Part shown: in pieces, positions 27,546 through 40,941 of the stretch
Numbering within the stretch: position 1 is the first letter of the stretch
Layout: every line of letters begins with the position of its first letter
Assembly (NCBI GenBank): GCA_021234535.1
Contig: CM037838.1
Coordinates: forward strand, 6,573,506-6,637,505
Origin: Stichopus chloronotus
Lineage: Eukaryota; Echinodermata; Holothuroidea; Aspidochirotida; Stichopodidae
Reading direction: 5' to 3'
DNA: 64,000 bases
Translations under genes and position numbers: made by a program
The notes under the pieces: model-generated
Databases searched by the model: none
Seen by the model: only the letters and a program-made list of their open reading frames with translations
What the model was told of the DNA's origin: nothing

Positions 27546-27735
27546 CTTGGACAAAATTGTTGGGACACTTTGCCGTACTTTGCAAATATAATACTGAATT
27601 TTAGGTGAGACCATAACATGAAACCCCGTGCCGCTTCCCAATGTTGCGCTATAGGAGTGAATGTACCCTTTGAACAGTAATCTTGCAGCCAACATTAAAC
27701 AGGGGAGTGGGGTGTCCCACGGTATTTTGTCCAAG
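27546..27735 (+). mobile_element. ~190-bp inverted-repeat element, copy 1
   Basis: Ends are inverted repeats starting cttggacaaaattgttggga and finishing cggtattttgtccaag. No coding capacity. It is in the opposite orientation to copy 2, with which it forms a large inverted repeat. Features fit a MITE (small non-autonomous DNA transposon). Confidence 0.75.
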
Positions 27736-27766
27736 ATTGGGCTGGGTGTAGTTTCTTGGACAAACT

Positions 27767-27957
27767 CTTGGACAAAATACCTTGGGACACCCGACTACCC
27801 CCCTTCAATGTTGGCTGTAGGATTGCTGTTCACAGTGTACATTCACTCTTATAGCACAACATTGGAAATGGGTGCCGGGTTCCACGTTACCCTTTCAACT
27901 AAAATTTAGTGTTATAATTGCAACATACGGCAAAGTGTCCCAACAATTTTGTCCAAG
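27767..27957 (-). mobile_element. ~190-bp inverted-repeat element, copy 2
   Basis: Inverted copy of the element just upstream, separated by about 31 bp. It begins cttggacaaaatacc and ends caacaattttgtccaag. Inner blocks such as the GTTGGCTG and TTCACAGTGTACATT stretches match the complement of copy 1. Confidence 0.75.
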
Positions 27958-28442
27958 ATTATCTGAGAATTTTGGCCAGAAGTATGCGTGGGGACCAGTA
28001 AAATATGTGTCAATTTGTAAAAGGTTAAATGGCTAAATGGGGGGATGATGTTCCTTGCAACAAGAAACATTAGCAGTGCATATTTTTGGCCTATATTGAA
28101 GTTGGTTTAGTGTAACAATATTATTGTGCGAATGCTGTCAATGTTATTAGGGAGTAAAGGGAGGACTAAGTCAGTCAATGTAGAGGTTTGCACCACATGT
28201 GTTAAATAAAGTCTAGTCATTGCAAAGGCAATGTCATAAGTCAAATGCGTCTTATCGACCACTAAACTTCTTTAAGACATTTTGAATGACACAAATGACG
28301 TACTTTTGGCTCAAACTCTGATATTGAAACAGGCACCGAAGAACAAAAAAAAAGAAAACTAAAATGTTGGCTGTCAGTTTACAAAGACCGATGTTTCTTT
28401 CAACAGTTTGTTCCAAAATTGCTCACTTAAAACTCAGACAGT

Positions 28443-28638
28443 CTTGGACAAAATTCCTTGGGACACCCCGCTCTCCCTTTCAGTGTTGGCTATGAGATTA
28501 CTGTTCACAGCGTGCATTTACTCCCATGTACTCCGCTCAACATTGGAAAGGGGCGCGTGATTTCATGTTATCCTCTCAACTGAAATTTAGTATTATAATT
28601 GCAACATATGGGAAAGTGTCCCAACAATTTTGTCCAAG
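28443..28638 (-). mobile_element. ~190-bp inverted-repeat element, copy 3
   Basis: Same family and orientation as copy 2, about 0.5 kb downstream, with ends cttggacaaaattcc and caacaattttgtccaag. The three copies differ at many positions, so they are not recent duplicates. A lone terminus-like block (gtgtcccaacaattttg) occurs at about 24338. Confidence 0.75.
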
Positions 28639-30739
28639 ATTTTAGCTAACTTATCCATCATTCACTTCAGTTCTTGCAAGCAAGTAAGTCATGACACTCA
28701 ACAATGTTGATGGTCATTGATTTTCTTTTCGGCAGATTTTCAACATTTCAAATAGTACTTGCAGGTTATGTTACAAATCTCTAAGACGGTATGCACAAAT
28801 GCCGAGAAATTTTATGGCAGATGATTGCATGTCAAATATTTCCTGCTTATTTTGCTATGACTGCATTTTTTGAGTTTAGTATTGTATGTCCTCAGATAGC
28901 TACCTTAAAGGGAAACAAGTCATTTGTCTAAAGAAAAAAAATTGTATTTAAAACCATTATTTGTGGGTACAGAATGTTATTATTGAAAATTAAGAGGGAC
29001 AGTGGCCTTCTCTTTATTAAGTTTCTCACAGATAAAAATTCAGGATAGTTGTTGCTCAGGAATAATTTTTTTCACCCAAACTTCCAAAATGTCAATCGAT
29101 GTGCACATCTTCTAGAATTTATCTTTTGCTTAATGTTTTGAGGAGATGAAGCTTTTGCAGATGTTTTGGTTTGACAATGATTAAAGGTATTTTCCTTCTC
29201 TGCCATGTGTGCACATTGTAAATGCCCTATCTCCCTATGATTTAGTTGTGAGTTGAAGTGACTTGTGTACTTATTAATATTGTATCACAGACTTAAGTAT
29301 AATTCCAACGACTCATTGTCTGAAAAGGTTTGTCACCGGTAGTGTATATGTAATAATTTGTTTATCTTCATATCCAGAGAAACATTTTATCATCTGGGCA
29401 CAATATTTTCAAAGTTGCAATTGCTGAAGTCCACAGTGACAAAAACAAGAATAACATTTGAAGGTTTCCAAAACACCATTATACCAAAATATGAAAAGAA
29501 ATTTGTTTGAAACAGGCTGTAATCCTCACCACACTATTGTTCATTGACATATGACTTATTTTTATGCAGCTGCAGGCTTCATAATTTCGATGAATTTCAT
29601 GCTGGAATTAAGATGGATTTCCTCTTATTACTGTGATTTTTTTAGAAAAGAAAACTGATTGGTTCAAGTGTGACACATTGTGACATAAGTTCAACCATTT
29701 TTTTGTGGATGTTGCCAGCCTTGAGGGAAAAATCTGTATGGAGTTCTCCGTAATTAGTATTTCTCCTGTGAGGCTTATATGTAAACTGAAAGCACTCAGC
29801 AGCTAGAAACAGAGTGAGTATGAGATATCTTCGTAAGGAAAACCGGTTGATTGAAAATTAAACGTCTCTGGGGGAATCAGAATGTATCAAGGTGATCGAA
29901 GATGATGGGGAAGAAAAGAGCCGAACTGATAGTCTAATCAAACACATCAAGAGTTTAAGAAATAAAAACATTGCACGATGACTGGATGGAGCTGATGAAG
30001 CTTCTGTAAATTCATCGCCGTCAAACGAGATGGAATTCTCACGATTCATTGATGCGGATTAGATGTGGTAATCAAGAAATATTAAGCACAGAACCAACGG
30101 AATGGAACCGTAGAAGAAGAATGAACGGCTCTGACTGATTCTTAAATTTATTTCAAAGTTTCAAATGTAATCAAGCTATTACTGGTGTAATTATTGCTGC
30201 GTAAGTGAGCTATATATCACCATAAAAAAACACAGAAAAAAAGAGGATGATTTCATTGCATTTATGATATATTATGAAATTATTATTTCAGAACAAAGTT
30301 ATTATCTACCGAATTTATGTAGCGTGCATCTTTCAAACTGAAGTATGCTCAGAGGTGCTTAATTCACAGAGACACTGTATACAGAAGTATATAAATTAAA
30401 AGGTCAAACAGTATTTAGGCAAGTCTGAGAAGGTGGAAACATTACCTTTAAGATTAAAATTGTTTGTTAGCTGATGAGTTCTGCCTGAAATAGAAACACA
30501 GAAAAGGAGAAATTTTAACTTTTGAAGCTTAGTGCATTCGTTTCTGTATATATTAATGTTCATATCCTGTGGTAGAAAGCCAGACTAGATGACAAAAACT
30601 GGACATCCAACTTTCCCAAAATTTCTATTTTGGGTTTCTGAAATTGTCAGGAATTGTTCAGATCAGTCATTATGATAGCTTGAACATAAGAAATAACCAT
30701 ACTTCAGCTTGTTGAATTCAAAGTGCTCTGTTTGCGTGA

Positions 30740-31910
30740 GTTGTGCTGTTAGTTGCATATGAATGACGAAGTCTGTGTCCATGAATTGCGGTCTTAGTTG
30801 CACATGCGTGGGTAACTGCGTGTCCATGAGTTTTGGTGCCACAGTAGTTGCACATGCGTGGGTAACTGCATGTCCATGAGTTTTGGTGCTACAGTAGTTG
30901 GACATGAGTGCGTATTCTGCGTGTCCATGAGTTGCTACAGTAGTTGCACATGCATGGGTAACTGAGTGCCCATGAGTTTTGGTGCTACAGTAGTTGCACA
31001 TGGGTGCGTATTCTGCGTATCCATGAGCTTTGGTGCTACAGGTGTTGGACATGAGTGCTTAACTCTGTGTCTGTGAGTTGTGGAGTAGTGTTAGTCGAAC
31101 ATGCGTGCTTAAATCCTACGAGTTGTGCTTTATATTAAGTGCTTAATTTTATGTGTTCATGAGTCATGGTGTTACTTCTACATGAGTGCTTAACTCTGTG
31201 TACATGAGGTGTGGATTTAAGACATGAACCTGTGTTCATGAGTTGTGGTCTCCCTGAGTGTTTGACCCTGTGTTCATGCAATGTGGTGTTACAGTACTTT
31301 GGACATTAGTGCTTAGCTCTGTCCCTGTGAACATGAGTTTTGGTGTTAGTTAGACATGAGTGCTAAAACTCTGTGACTGTGAACATGAGTGATGAACTCT
31401 ATGTTCATGAGTTGTGTTAGACAAGCATGTTTAACCATGTGTTCATTAATTGTGTTGTTAGCTAGACATAAGTGCAACTAAACTCTGTGTTCATGCATTG
31501 TGGTGTTCCTTGGACATGGGTGCTTAACTTTGGGTCCACGAGTTGTGCAGTAGTGTTAGTTGGACATGAGTGATTATCCCCATGTTCATGAGCTGTTGTA
31601 TAAGATAGACATATGTCAACTATCTGTGTTCATGAGTTGTGGTGTTAGTTGGATATCAAGTGCCACTTAAGTCTGTGTTCATTTGTCGTGGTGGTAGTTT
31701 TACATGATTGCAGCCAAACTGTGTTCAAGTGTTCTGGTGTTAGTTTGACGTGAGTGCAGCTAAATTCTGTGTTCATGTGTTATGGTGTTAGTCGGACATC
31801 AAAGCTTAACTCTGTGTTCAGAGATGCTTTTTTACTAGGATGTATGACTGTGCATAATTTTGCTCTCATGAGTTAAAGTGTTGGAGTGAGTGTTGTGTTC
31901 ATGAGTTTGT
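30740..31910. repeat. ~50-bp degenerate minisatellite
   Basis: About 1.17 kb of units like 'tgtccatgagttttggtg ctacagtagttg cacatg', with starts at 30821, 30871, 30922, 30967 and 31019 (period 45-52 bp). Later copies drift to 'tgtgttcatgagttgtggtg' and fade by about 31900. The minus-strand open frame at 30663-31052 translates this repeat and is not a gene. Confidence 0.85.
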
Positions 31911-32362
31911 GCTATTGAACATCAACTTGTTATGAATATACAGGTAGTGTGCATGACTATATATACAGGTACTGTAGCACACTTCTCCATTTCTGAGTAA
32001 ATGGATGCAGCACTGTGGAAATGAGCAACCTACAAAACCACAGCAAGTGGCTTTTTTCCCTTTCTATTTCATATTACAATCAAATGCAAGCAACTACTTA
32101 GAGGTGAGTGTCCTAGCTTAATGGTGGATTGATGGTCTGACCTCATTACAAAAAGCTTTTGATATGCCTCATTTTTTTTTGAGAGTGAATTTTTAAAGAT
32201 GTTGCAGATTAGATCAAATTTACAGTTTTCTGATTTTGAATCAGTGGTCATGATTTTTGACAAGCTATCATTAGTTATCCAGCCAGTGCTTACATATGTT
32301 AAAATCCTTGAGGTGGTATATAAATCAGTCAAGTTCGTATAGAATTAAAATATGTTCTCCAG

Positions 32363-32542
32363 TGTAGTGTACTCGGTGTCATTCACCCAGACATCGACAA
32401 AGTGCATGACTTTGATGAAATGAAGACTGTGCCATACAATGACAAGATTCACCACAACAAGAAAAAGGAAAAGAGGAATCTTAAACTTCCCGAGGAAATT
32501 TCTGTAACATCACATTTGTTAAATGATCTGTTAAATTTAGTT
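32363..32542 (+). CDS. Unassigned open segment with exon-like composition
   Basis: An acceptor-like tatgttctccag precedes 60 codons open to a TGA at 32543. The translation begins CSVLGVIHPDIDKVHDFDEM and continues with a Lys/Arg-rich run (HHNKKKEKRNLKLPEE). It has no methionine near the start. The balanced charged composition and GC content exceed those of the surrounding intron. I do not recognise the family. It could be an exon of a nested gene, a processed-pseudogene fragment, or chance. Confidence 0.25.
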
Positions 32543-33574
32543 TGAGCATCAGTAGGTGTACGGTGATTGCATTTCCATCAACTCCTCCTAAAGCTACGGT
32601 ATGTTTGTGCATACACCGATAAACAGTGTATATTGTTGGTAGAATCACAGAAACTGTTTTTTGCCAAAATCTATACATATGAAATCATGTACATTCGATC
32701 CTTGCTGCAAATCCGATTGCTTGCAACAGAATCAATGAACAGTAGGAGCTAGGGTATATTAGTGATTTGATCTATCACACAAATGTGTATTTGCACTGCA
32801 GGATATACAAGTTGGTCATAGAAGGTCAAATCCTCACTGCTTAGGACAAAAACAATGTTGACTGTACCACTAAGGTAGTATTACAGAAATAAGTAGTTAA
32901 ACAACCATGTGCAATTAATTTGCATACAGCCAGTAAGATCAGGCAGGATATGTCACAGGTCACATACCTGTCTTAATTGACACTAGCATACCTGTTACAT
33001 GTTTTCAAGCATGCACATTAAGTGTAAATTCGCTGAAAGGGCGAGCAGCTACACACACTACTTCATTGTTGTATTACATGCGAATCCATCAGTGAAAATT
33101 GCTTACGTGAACTTTACCACAGCATATATTTGGCACCATTCAAAATATCAACGACTTGCACGCAGAATGCATGGACATTGGTTAATTTGGCCAAAGTCAG
33201 TTCAATACATACAGTCAGGTAAAGAAGAATGACTATCGTGGCAAACTGGCAATCATCGTAAAGTTGTCATTTTGCATTTCTTTACTTCATTTCCATCTGT
33301 GTCATTGACATGTTACATATCGTTTCCCTCCACCATAAAGAGCACTTCTCAGTATGTAGCTGTGCAAATGCATTCCATGCACACCACTGCACTTGTTTTC
33401 ATAGCAATGTATACCATGTAAGTCAACATCATCCAAAGTAAAGTCTGCATATTTTTGAGTGTGTGTTCTCACTTCCTTGGACTTTTAGTAGACCTGTATA
33501 ATTAGTGAAGAAATAGGCCAAATTAAGGCATTTTTATGGAGGCAAATGTTGGTGCCATAGTTTAATTTATCTAG

Positions 33575-34784
33575 TTTTTTCTTTGGATTTGTTAAAATTG
33601 TTACACATTATCTGCCTTGCAATCTCCTCTGACCAAGTTATTTGTTGGGATACTTTTTCTTGCAGTTCTAATAATCAGAGTCACCAGAAAAGTGCATATA
33701 CTCATGAAAAGAAGATCAAGTAAAGGAATAATAAAGCAGGGCCTGTTCTATTACTTTCTGAATATGACTTGGCACCAGCAGGAGTCATTATTTACAACAT
33801 TTTCATCATTCCCAGTTTACCTCCATCTTAATACGATATTTACTTTGACAATTTAATGGCAGTTTCATAGTTTGCAACAAAAGTTGATGAGAATCTTCCA
33901 GCGGATGAAACATGACCAGATGAGCCTCTCTGCTGATCCACATTTGCTTTTAACTTAAATTCCTGAAAAAATAAAATATGGTTTAATGACCGTAATCTAA
34001 ATTCTCCGTAAATAGAACGACTGACGATATGAGTGATTTACAGAGACATTATTGTTCACAAGAAACAAGACAAGGGAATAGCAAGACGGACACAATTTCT
34101 GTAAAAGAAGCATTCCGGAGGACCCACCCCAACCCTGATTGAACCGCTTTAAGGAATCAGATATCAGTGTTTGCTTGTGTAAATTGTTTTGTTTGGATTT
34201 GGTAAAATTGTTACACATTATCTGCCTTGCAATCTCCTCTGACCAAGTTATTTGTTGGGATACTTTTTCTTGCAGTTCTAATAATCAGAGTCGCCAGAAA
34301 AGTGCATATGCTCATGAAAAGAAGATCAAGTAAAGGAATAATAAAACAGGGCCTGTTCTATTATTTTCTGAATATGATTTGTCACCAGCAGAAGTCATTA
34401 TTTACAACATTTTCATCATTCCCAGTTTACCCCCATCACAATACGATATTTAATTTGACAATTTAATGGCAGTTTCATAATTTGAAACAAAAGTTGATGA
34501 GAATCTTCCAGCGGATGAAACATGACCAGATGAACCTCTTTGCTGCTCCACATTTGATTTTCCTGAAAAAAAGAAAATGGTTTAATGACTGTGATCTAAA
34601 TTCTTCTTAAATAGGACGACTGTCGATATGAATGATTTATGGAGACATTAAGTCCACAGGAAACAAGACAAGGGAATAGCAAGACCGACATAATATCTGT
34701 AAAAGAAGGGCGGTCCGGAGGACCCACCCCAACTCTGACTGAACCGCTTTAAGAAATCAGAAATCAGTGTTTGCTTGTGTAAAC
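33575..34784. repeat. ~0.6-kb tandem duplication, two copies
   Basis: Copy 1 is about 33575-34184 and copy 2 about 34185-34784. Both contain blocks such as ttatctgccttgcaatctcc, gcagttctaataatcagagt and ggaggacccaccccaac in the same order and orientation. Copy 2 lacks about 15 bp near 34560. The copies differ by scattered substitutions. Confidence 0.9.
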
Positions 34785-37700
34785 GAAGTTCAGAGTATGA
34801 AATCTCTGAAATGTTGAGCACTCCCCCAACACACACAGTATCATCTTCAAGTAACACACCACGTACAAGTGAAATCATGATGAAGTTTGATCCGTTTGAC
34901 GTGTGATACATTTCCGTTAGGCACGATAGTGGTGGACATTATTTTACTGATTTTAATCTTCACAAAAGGGGAATGCTCGATTTTATCGTTGAGGTCACGT
35001 GGGAATCAGGTTTGATGAGGTTTGTATTCCTCTAAGGAATGCTTTTATAAATTCTGCATTTTTATTGTATTTTTATGAATCAGTTCGTTGGCCTTGTATC
35101 CTTCTCTCTATCATTAACCTGGTTAGCTGTACCTAATTACAATCTCTGATTACTTTAGCACTTTTTCTCGTCCACCAAATCCACAAATTTGTCACCGGTA
35201 CTGCTTAGCTGGCCGAATTATTTTTTACTCCTGGGGTTACGATGGCACTGCTTTTTAACAATTTTTGCACAAGGTACAGTGTGAAATGTAGGCCCTCGGT
35301 GAAGGATCTGAAAAGTAGTAACTCAGCTGTATAGGCATTACGTATGAAACATTACAAGATATGTACAAAAGAGGATTCATTCAAGAAATAGTTTGTACAC
35401 ATTAAAATCTCTATGTTTAGACTCCATAATACCACTTATTCACTTCACTTCTCACATTAATACTGTCTCAACACAACAGCTGCATTTCCAGACTGCCGAC
35501 AAGTTTTATTGGTTGATGCATGCAGTACTAGAAAGCACTTCACAAATATGTCACTTGAAACATCATTGGGGTAAACAGTATTCAGCATTTTCACTTGGAT
35601 ATACAGTATTGCACACATCTAAGTGTACACAACACCAGGTAATAAAAAATGCATAATGCATGATTTGCAGTATATTATTAAGCTGCATCTCATGCATATT
35701 CATTTTTCATGCATATCGTGAATGTGATTACATAATTACAGTCATTATGTACAAATTTACAAAAGATTCTTGTGCTGTGCTGTTATTGTTTAATTTGCAT
35801 ATATGTGCAGTCCATACATAGATGCAATGAGTGGCTTTCTGTGCCATGATGCCACTTGATAAAATACAGTTTAGACTTCCTTACAAAATGGTTCATTATA
35901 ATACACTCATTCTTTGAGATTGATAACAGACAAAATAACATCTTTTTCCCCCTGCCAATTTGAAACAGTGGTCATGATTTTTGACAGTGATTTTACCCTT
36001 ACATTTGTTGAGATCCTTGAAGGTTTGTAATCAGTCAAGTTCATACTTTCAATTTTTTTTTATAATAGCTACCACCATGTACTGCATGAGGAGCAAATCT
36101 TTAGTTACCTTGTTGTTGTCCAAGTTAAAAATAAACTGACAAGAAAAATCTACAGATTTAATACAATGCTAGTGTGACTTCATCGTAGTAAATACCATAC
36201 ATTCAAACATGCAAAATATGTCACCATTTTCCATCTGAGCATTAATTTTGCAAAAATTTTAAAAGGGAAGGTGTCAGCACCTGCCTCCTCTTAACATCAT
36301 TTGTTTGATAAAGTTTAATAAATCCATCTCCATCCTATTTATCTTTAATGTACACTGTAAATATGTACACAGTAGTACTAAAAACTTATGTTGGAAACCT
36401 ATATGCACATTATAACAGGGTTTTTGTATCTGCTTACATTGCAGCTGACCAGCACTTGCCATGCTTATTACCTAGCTATTAATATCTCACTCTATGAACT
36501 CATTCTATGTTGCACTTTTCCACATTGCTTGCAACGATGTTCAACATATAATTTAGCTCTACCAATGCTTACTTTTGTAGTAATTACATAACTTATGCTA
36601 CAGTTTGGTCCTATTGGACCATAAATTAGCAATGATCTCCCTGGCCACAGGTTAAGTTACACTTGATCCAGTTTGCCCCAGTCCAGGGAGCAAAATTCCT
36701 GCCCAACCTAACTGCCATTTTCCCCACTTATTATGCAGCAGTGAAAAGTACTGGCATTTGGTATTTGAATCGTTACTTCACCTGGACCAGTCTCAGTGCT
36801 AAACGTGTTGCATTGGGCTACATACTGTTCCCGCTCTAATCCCCCCCCCCCCCAAACAAACAAAGAGTTCCACAGTGTGGGTATTCAATAATACCACAGC
36901 CAACCATTGACAATATTAGTAACATCACATTAATTGTGCCCTTGTGTCTAATAGACATGGGTAATAGACCACTGATTACAAATCCCTGCTGTCTTACTTT
37001 ATGACTGTCACAAAACATCTTTTTGTAGCTGTTCTTCATTGTTATGTGACAAATTGTAATCCATGAGTCACAAACATGATGACAGTACTTTGAGTATCAG
37101 CAAACAAACGGCAGAATAATCAACCATAAAAAGAAAGCTCACAGAAATGAAACTGATGAGATTTCATTTTTTTGTAACAGAGGTGACCCCCCAAAAAAGA
37201 CCATCATCGTTTTTTTTGAAAATAAACGTGTATTGGAAAATTGTGTGTGTTGCCAATGAATGATGATAGATATTCCTTCCAAGAAATTCCAGTCCACCAG
37301 CCATGCTGGATAAGTTTCTGAAACTTTCTGTGTAGATCAGTTATTTAGGTGCAATTTGAGCATGACCATCTATTGCACTGTGATTGCCTAACATTTAAAA
37401 AAAAAAGAAAATAGAGTATGCAAATGTAGTGAACCTAAAGCAGTTTCTCTTTTTAAATTATCTATTACTGTATGATCAGTGATTATGACATGATGTTGCT
37501 AGGCAACCATTTTGTGTCACATATAATGTTGAATACTGATGACCTTTTAAGTGACAAATACCTTTTATCAACTTTAATAGCAATATTGAGACCATGTATA
37601 GTTTGGTCAGTTCACATCATAGACATATATTTACCCCTTGCTACCCCACTAATGAATTGTTCAGCTGTCATGCCCCTGACTCCCTCCAAAAATCCCAGCA

Positions 37701-40700
37701 CAGTATTCTCTTTTCTCAAGATTGACCCTGTGAGCAGAGGTGAGACATAACCATCATCAAATTTTTTTTGTAAACTTCCACGTTTTTACCTGCTGCTGTT
37801 CTGATTACCAGGATGACTAAAAATATACAGCCAATTTAAAAAAATTAAAAGTATGATTCAGGTTGCATATTACACTGTTCATAATAAATGACGAGATCAC
37901 CAATGTTAGCTGGACAAACAAACTGAAAAGTGGTCTCGTACAATTGCGGACGTATCTACAGTAGTAAAGTACATGACGAGACTGTTTTACTACTTTTAAA
38001 CTTCTCCAGTTGGAAGCATTCGCAGTGCCAGTTTCACAGAAAACAATGCATAGAATGTTTCATCCGTTGAGTATGCTGCAAAGTACTTCGTCATCTGAAT
38101 GAGAAAAAATGGAATAAGAAATCTCTGTAACCTAACTTCATTCCACTCTTGCATTTTCTCACGTTTTTTTTTTCTTTTTGGCCTTCCCTTTTATGCCTTT
38201 GTTTCGGTATTTTTGCCTTTTAATAATGAATTTTAGCAGAGTAGGATTTCAACAGCTATTTTGTACCCTTGAGATAAAGTCTTTCCTTTTATAGTTTTGA
38301 GAATGTTCTACTTAATAATATCAGGGCCTGAAACAATGTTGAAACAGGTGACAAGGCTGGAGGCAGGTCGACTTGTACAACCGTTAAAGAATATCACTGA
38401 TCCTCGTGGATGAATGGATGATTCCAATTGTTCACACTAGATCTGATTGAGAGTACAGTAAACTGTACGGAGGAGGAGACATGCAGGTTATTAAAATCAG
38501 GTAAACACAGGTAAACAGGTGACATCAGTGAAAGTACGTCTCAACACTTCCGTTCGGTGTTAGTTTAATTCAAGGTGTCAAAGGATGTCAAATCAAATTA
38601 AACTCTTTGAAATGTAAAAAATATGGTAGAAGAAGAGAAAGTGTTATTTGCAAGAAGAAGTAAGGATGGATGTTTGTCAAAGCTCAGAGGATTCTTTGTG
38701 TTTTTGTGACAAATCTGGAAGACAGCAGTTTTATGGAGTTTATTGAACTAGACTCACAGAATGTAAGCACCAAGCTCCTCACACCGGAAATAGGTAACAT
38801 GTACATTTCTACAAACCTGTTGTCGCTAGTGTTAGATTTGCAAACACAGTAATACTTCTGTAGTTTTACAAAAAGCTGTAAAATGAATGCCACTGCAAAA
38901 GCAAACAAAAGCAAGATCTGACTTTAGTATTGTGAGAGTTTCAGCATGAATTGGCAAAGTGAATTTTTGAAATATCCAAGGTTCCTTTGAAGTACTGGAC
39001 TGAATTGGTGTGGTCATGTCTCCAAACTCAAAGTAATATGTTCATTTGAATCACAGCAGTAATTCAAATGGTTGGCTCATACTTGTCTGTAAAATCTTTT
39101 GCTATTCATCTCTCATGCTTTCTTTGTCTTTTATAACTTTGGAACAAAAAATATTTGCACTTTGCTTATTTTAATGCATAATAAAACAAGATATTTATTT
39201 TCTTTTTGATTTTTTCGTACTTTTTTAAATTTTAGTATTACAAATCATACCATCTCAAGTCCTAGTCTGTTGGTAAACCAAAGTTCTTAGCAGTCATCAT
39301 ATTTTTTTTGTTTCCTTCTTTTCATAGAAATTTAATCATTTACATCCTGCCATCCAGAAATATTATTTCAGCATTTTTTCAATAGGATAGATCTGTCTGA
39401 TTTGCTTTTGATTAAATTTTTTTTTAACATTTTGTATTGTTTTGTGAGTTGCTTTATATAAGTTAAAGCTCTGTTTTTAGACTGGTGGCATATATCTGTA
39501 GTGTCTGAGCTGCAGAAAATGAAAATGGAATTCTAACTGTTGGAATGTTCATGTTGTATTTGTTGAAGTCTTTAGGGAATGCTTAGCAGATAACCCTGAG
39601 GGTAAACTTTTACTAATAGGTATTAAACATATACTCCCCTAGGCCCATCAACTTTCTGCAAATGTCGACCTTTTCCCTCTGCGTACATCTTATCTTTGAA
39701 TGTCGCTGGTGTGTCAGCTGAGAGCTGCGCCTGGAGGAAGTCATGCATAATCCAAACTTGTTTCCCTTCATGATATTTGAGTGAAAAAACACGTTTGGAA
39801 GTCAGTGCTGGGAATTTCTGTGGTATAATTTTCCTTTGAAATTATTCTCGGCATGTTTGCCCGTAGTGAACGGAATTTGATATTCGGTAGAAGATAAGGG
39901 AATCTGAAAGTATAGGAATTCAAAAGTATTTTTCACATAAACAGATGTTGAGCAAGATTAAGTTTGAACTTGACAAGTCATAATTACGTATCTGTTGTAG
40001 AACTGCCATCTTTGAATCTGGGTAAAAACTGCCAGTGCATTGTCAAGAATTGTCATGGACACTTACAGAAAAATAAAAATTATTGACTTCTCGCCGAAGG
40101 CAAAAGGAATCAATGCGATGGTGATGTCATGTGTGTGTGTGTGATGCCTTGCTTGTAAACACGATATCTTAAAAAGGAGATAATATTGAATAAAATATTG
40201 GCAAGGAATGACAAAGTCCTCTGACTTTCTTGTTAATGATGTAAAGTTAAACTTAATATAGACAAAGAAACAACCTTCATTAGAGATTATAGTTACAAAC
40301 TTCAGGAGGAGACAAGCAATTTATTCAGTAGGGATTAGTGGCTGCATGTGTACATTGGTAATTTACAAGGTTGCCTGTAATGTTCAGAAACTTGTCTAGT
40401 GTGTCGCGTAAAAATCCTTACAAGTTTATTGATGCTTTTATTTATTTGTTATAAAAAAAAATATTATAAATTTTACAGTCAATACGCCTTAAAATCATAG
40501 AAGTAATATGTACAAACACACAATTGTGATGGGAGTGTTCCATAAAACTCATGAAAGATCCTTGAACACTCCTATTCACATAGCAGATGTAAGGTAAGTT
40601 GATCCATAAAGAGTACTTTTTTATATTCTAAAAGTGTGGTATATTGACTAATAAATTGAGCATCAACTCATGATTTCAAAGGAATTTATGGGAGTTTGAA

Positions 40701-40749
40701 AGAGCCATAAATTTGTCATACAGATGCATGTCTTTCCCTCTATTGGCAG

Positions 40750-40941
40750 GTTTACAATCAGAGGTTTTTCGGTCCAAACCGGGTCTGGTTCCTGATCGGT
40801 TGGTATCCAGATAACTGGTACGCTGAAAAAGATGGCAACATCGACTGTACGCCAGAGCAGCTTAAGATAGCCCTGGAAGGACACATAACGACTGAAGGGA
40901 TGATGCTGAAACCTGATGATTCGCCATCGATATCAAACATG
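40750..40941 (+). CDS. GABBR1: GABBR1-like exon D: VFT lobe 2
   Basis: 64 codons in phase 0, beginning VYNQRFFGPNRVWFLIGWYP and ending DDSPSISNM; acceptor ggcag, donor gtaggt. Trp at 40801-40803, in the GWYPDNW motif, matches GB1b Trp278, a lobe-2 GABA contact. The EGHITTE motif typical of the family follows. The last codons SNM join to TSS of the next exon and create an N-M-T glycosylation sequon, which vertebrate GABBR1 also has at this position. High GC compared with the surrounding intron supports coding. Confidence 0.95.

Larger units (their letters stand above)
10744..40749 (+). other. Intron C-D (30 kb)
   Basis: The largest intron, from gtaagc to ggcag. It contains most of the repeats in the window: the degenerate repeat at 12290-12990, the GGTCA satellite with its foldback insertion (18115-20500), a CA run (21753-21787), three ~190-bp inverted-repeat elements (27.5-28.6 kb), the 50-bp minisatellite (30740-31910), the tandem duplication (33575-34784) and an open segment at 32363-32542. 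Between these, I see AT-rich sequence without conserved motifs on either strand. Confidence 0.8.

Noticed and set aside
30663..31052. 129-codon minus-strand frame rich in His, Cys and Thr
   Set aside because: Produced by the ~50-bp minisatellite.
33617..34466. Pair of related 79-codon frames (33617-33856 and 34227-34466)
   Set aside because: They belong to a tandem duplication; about eight of ten differences change the amino acid, which does not suggest selection on a protein.
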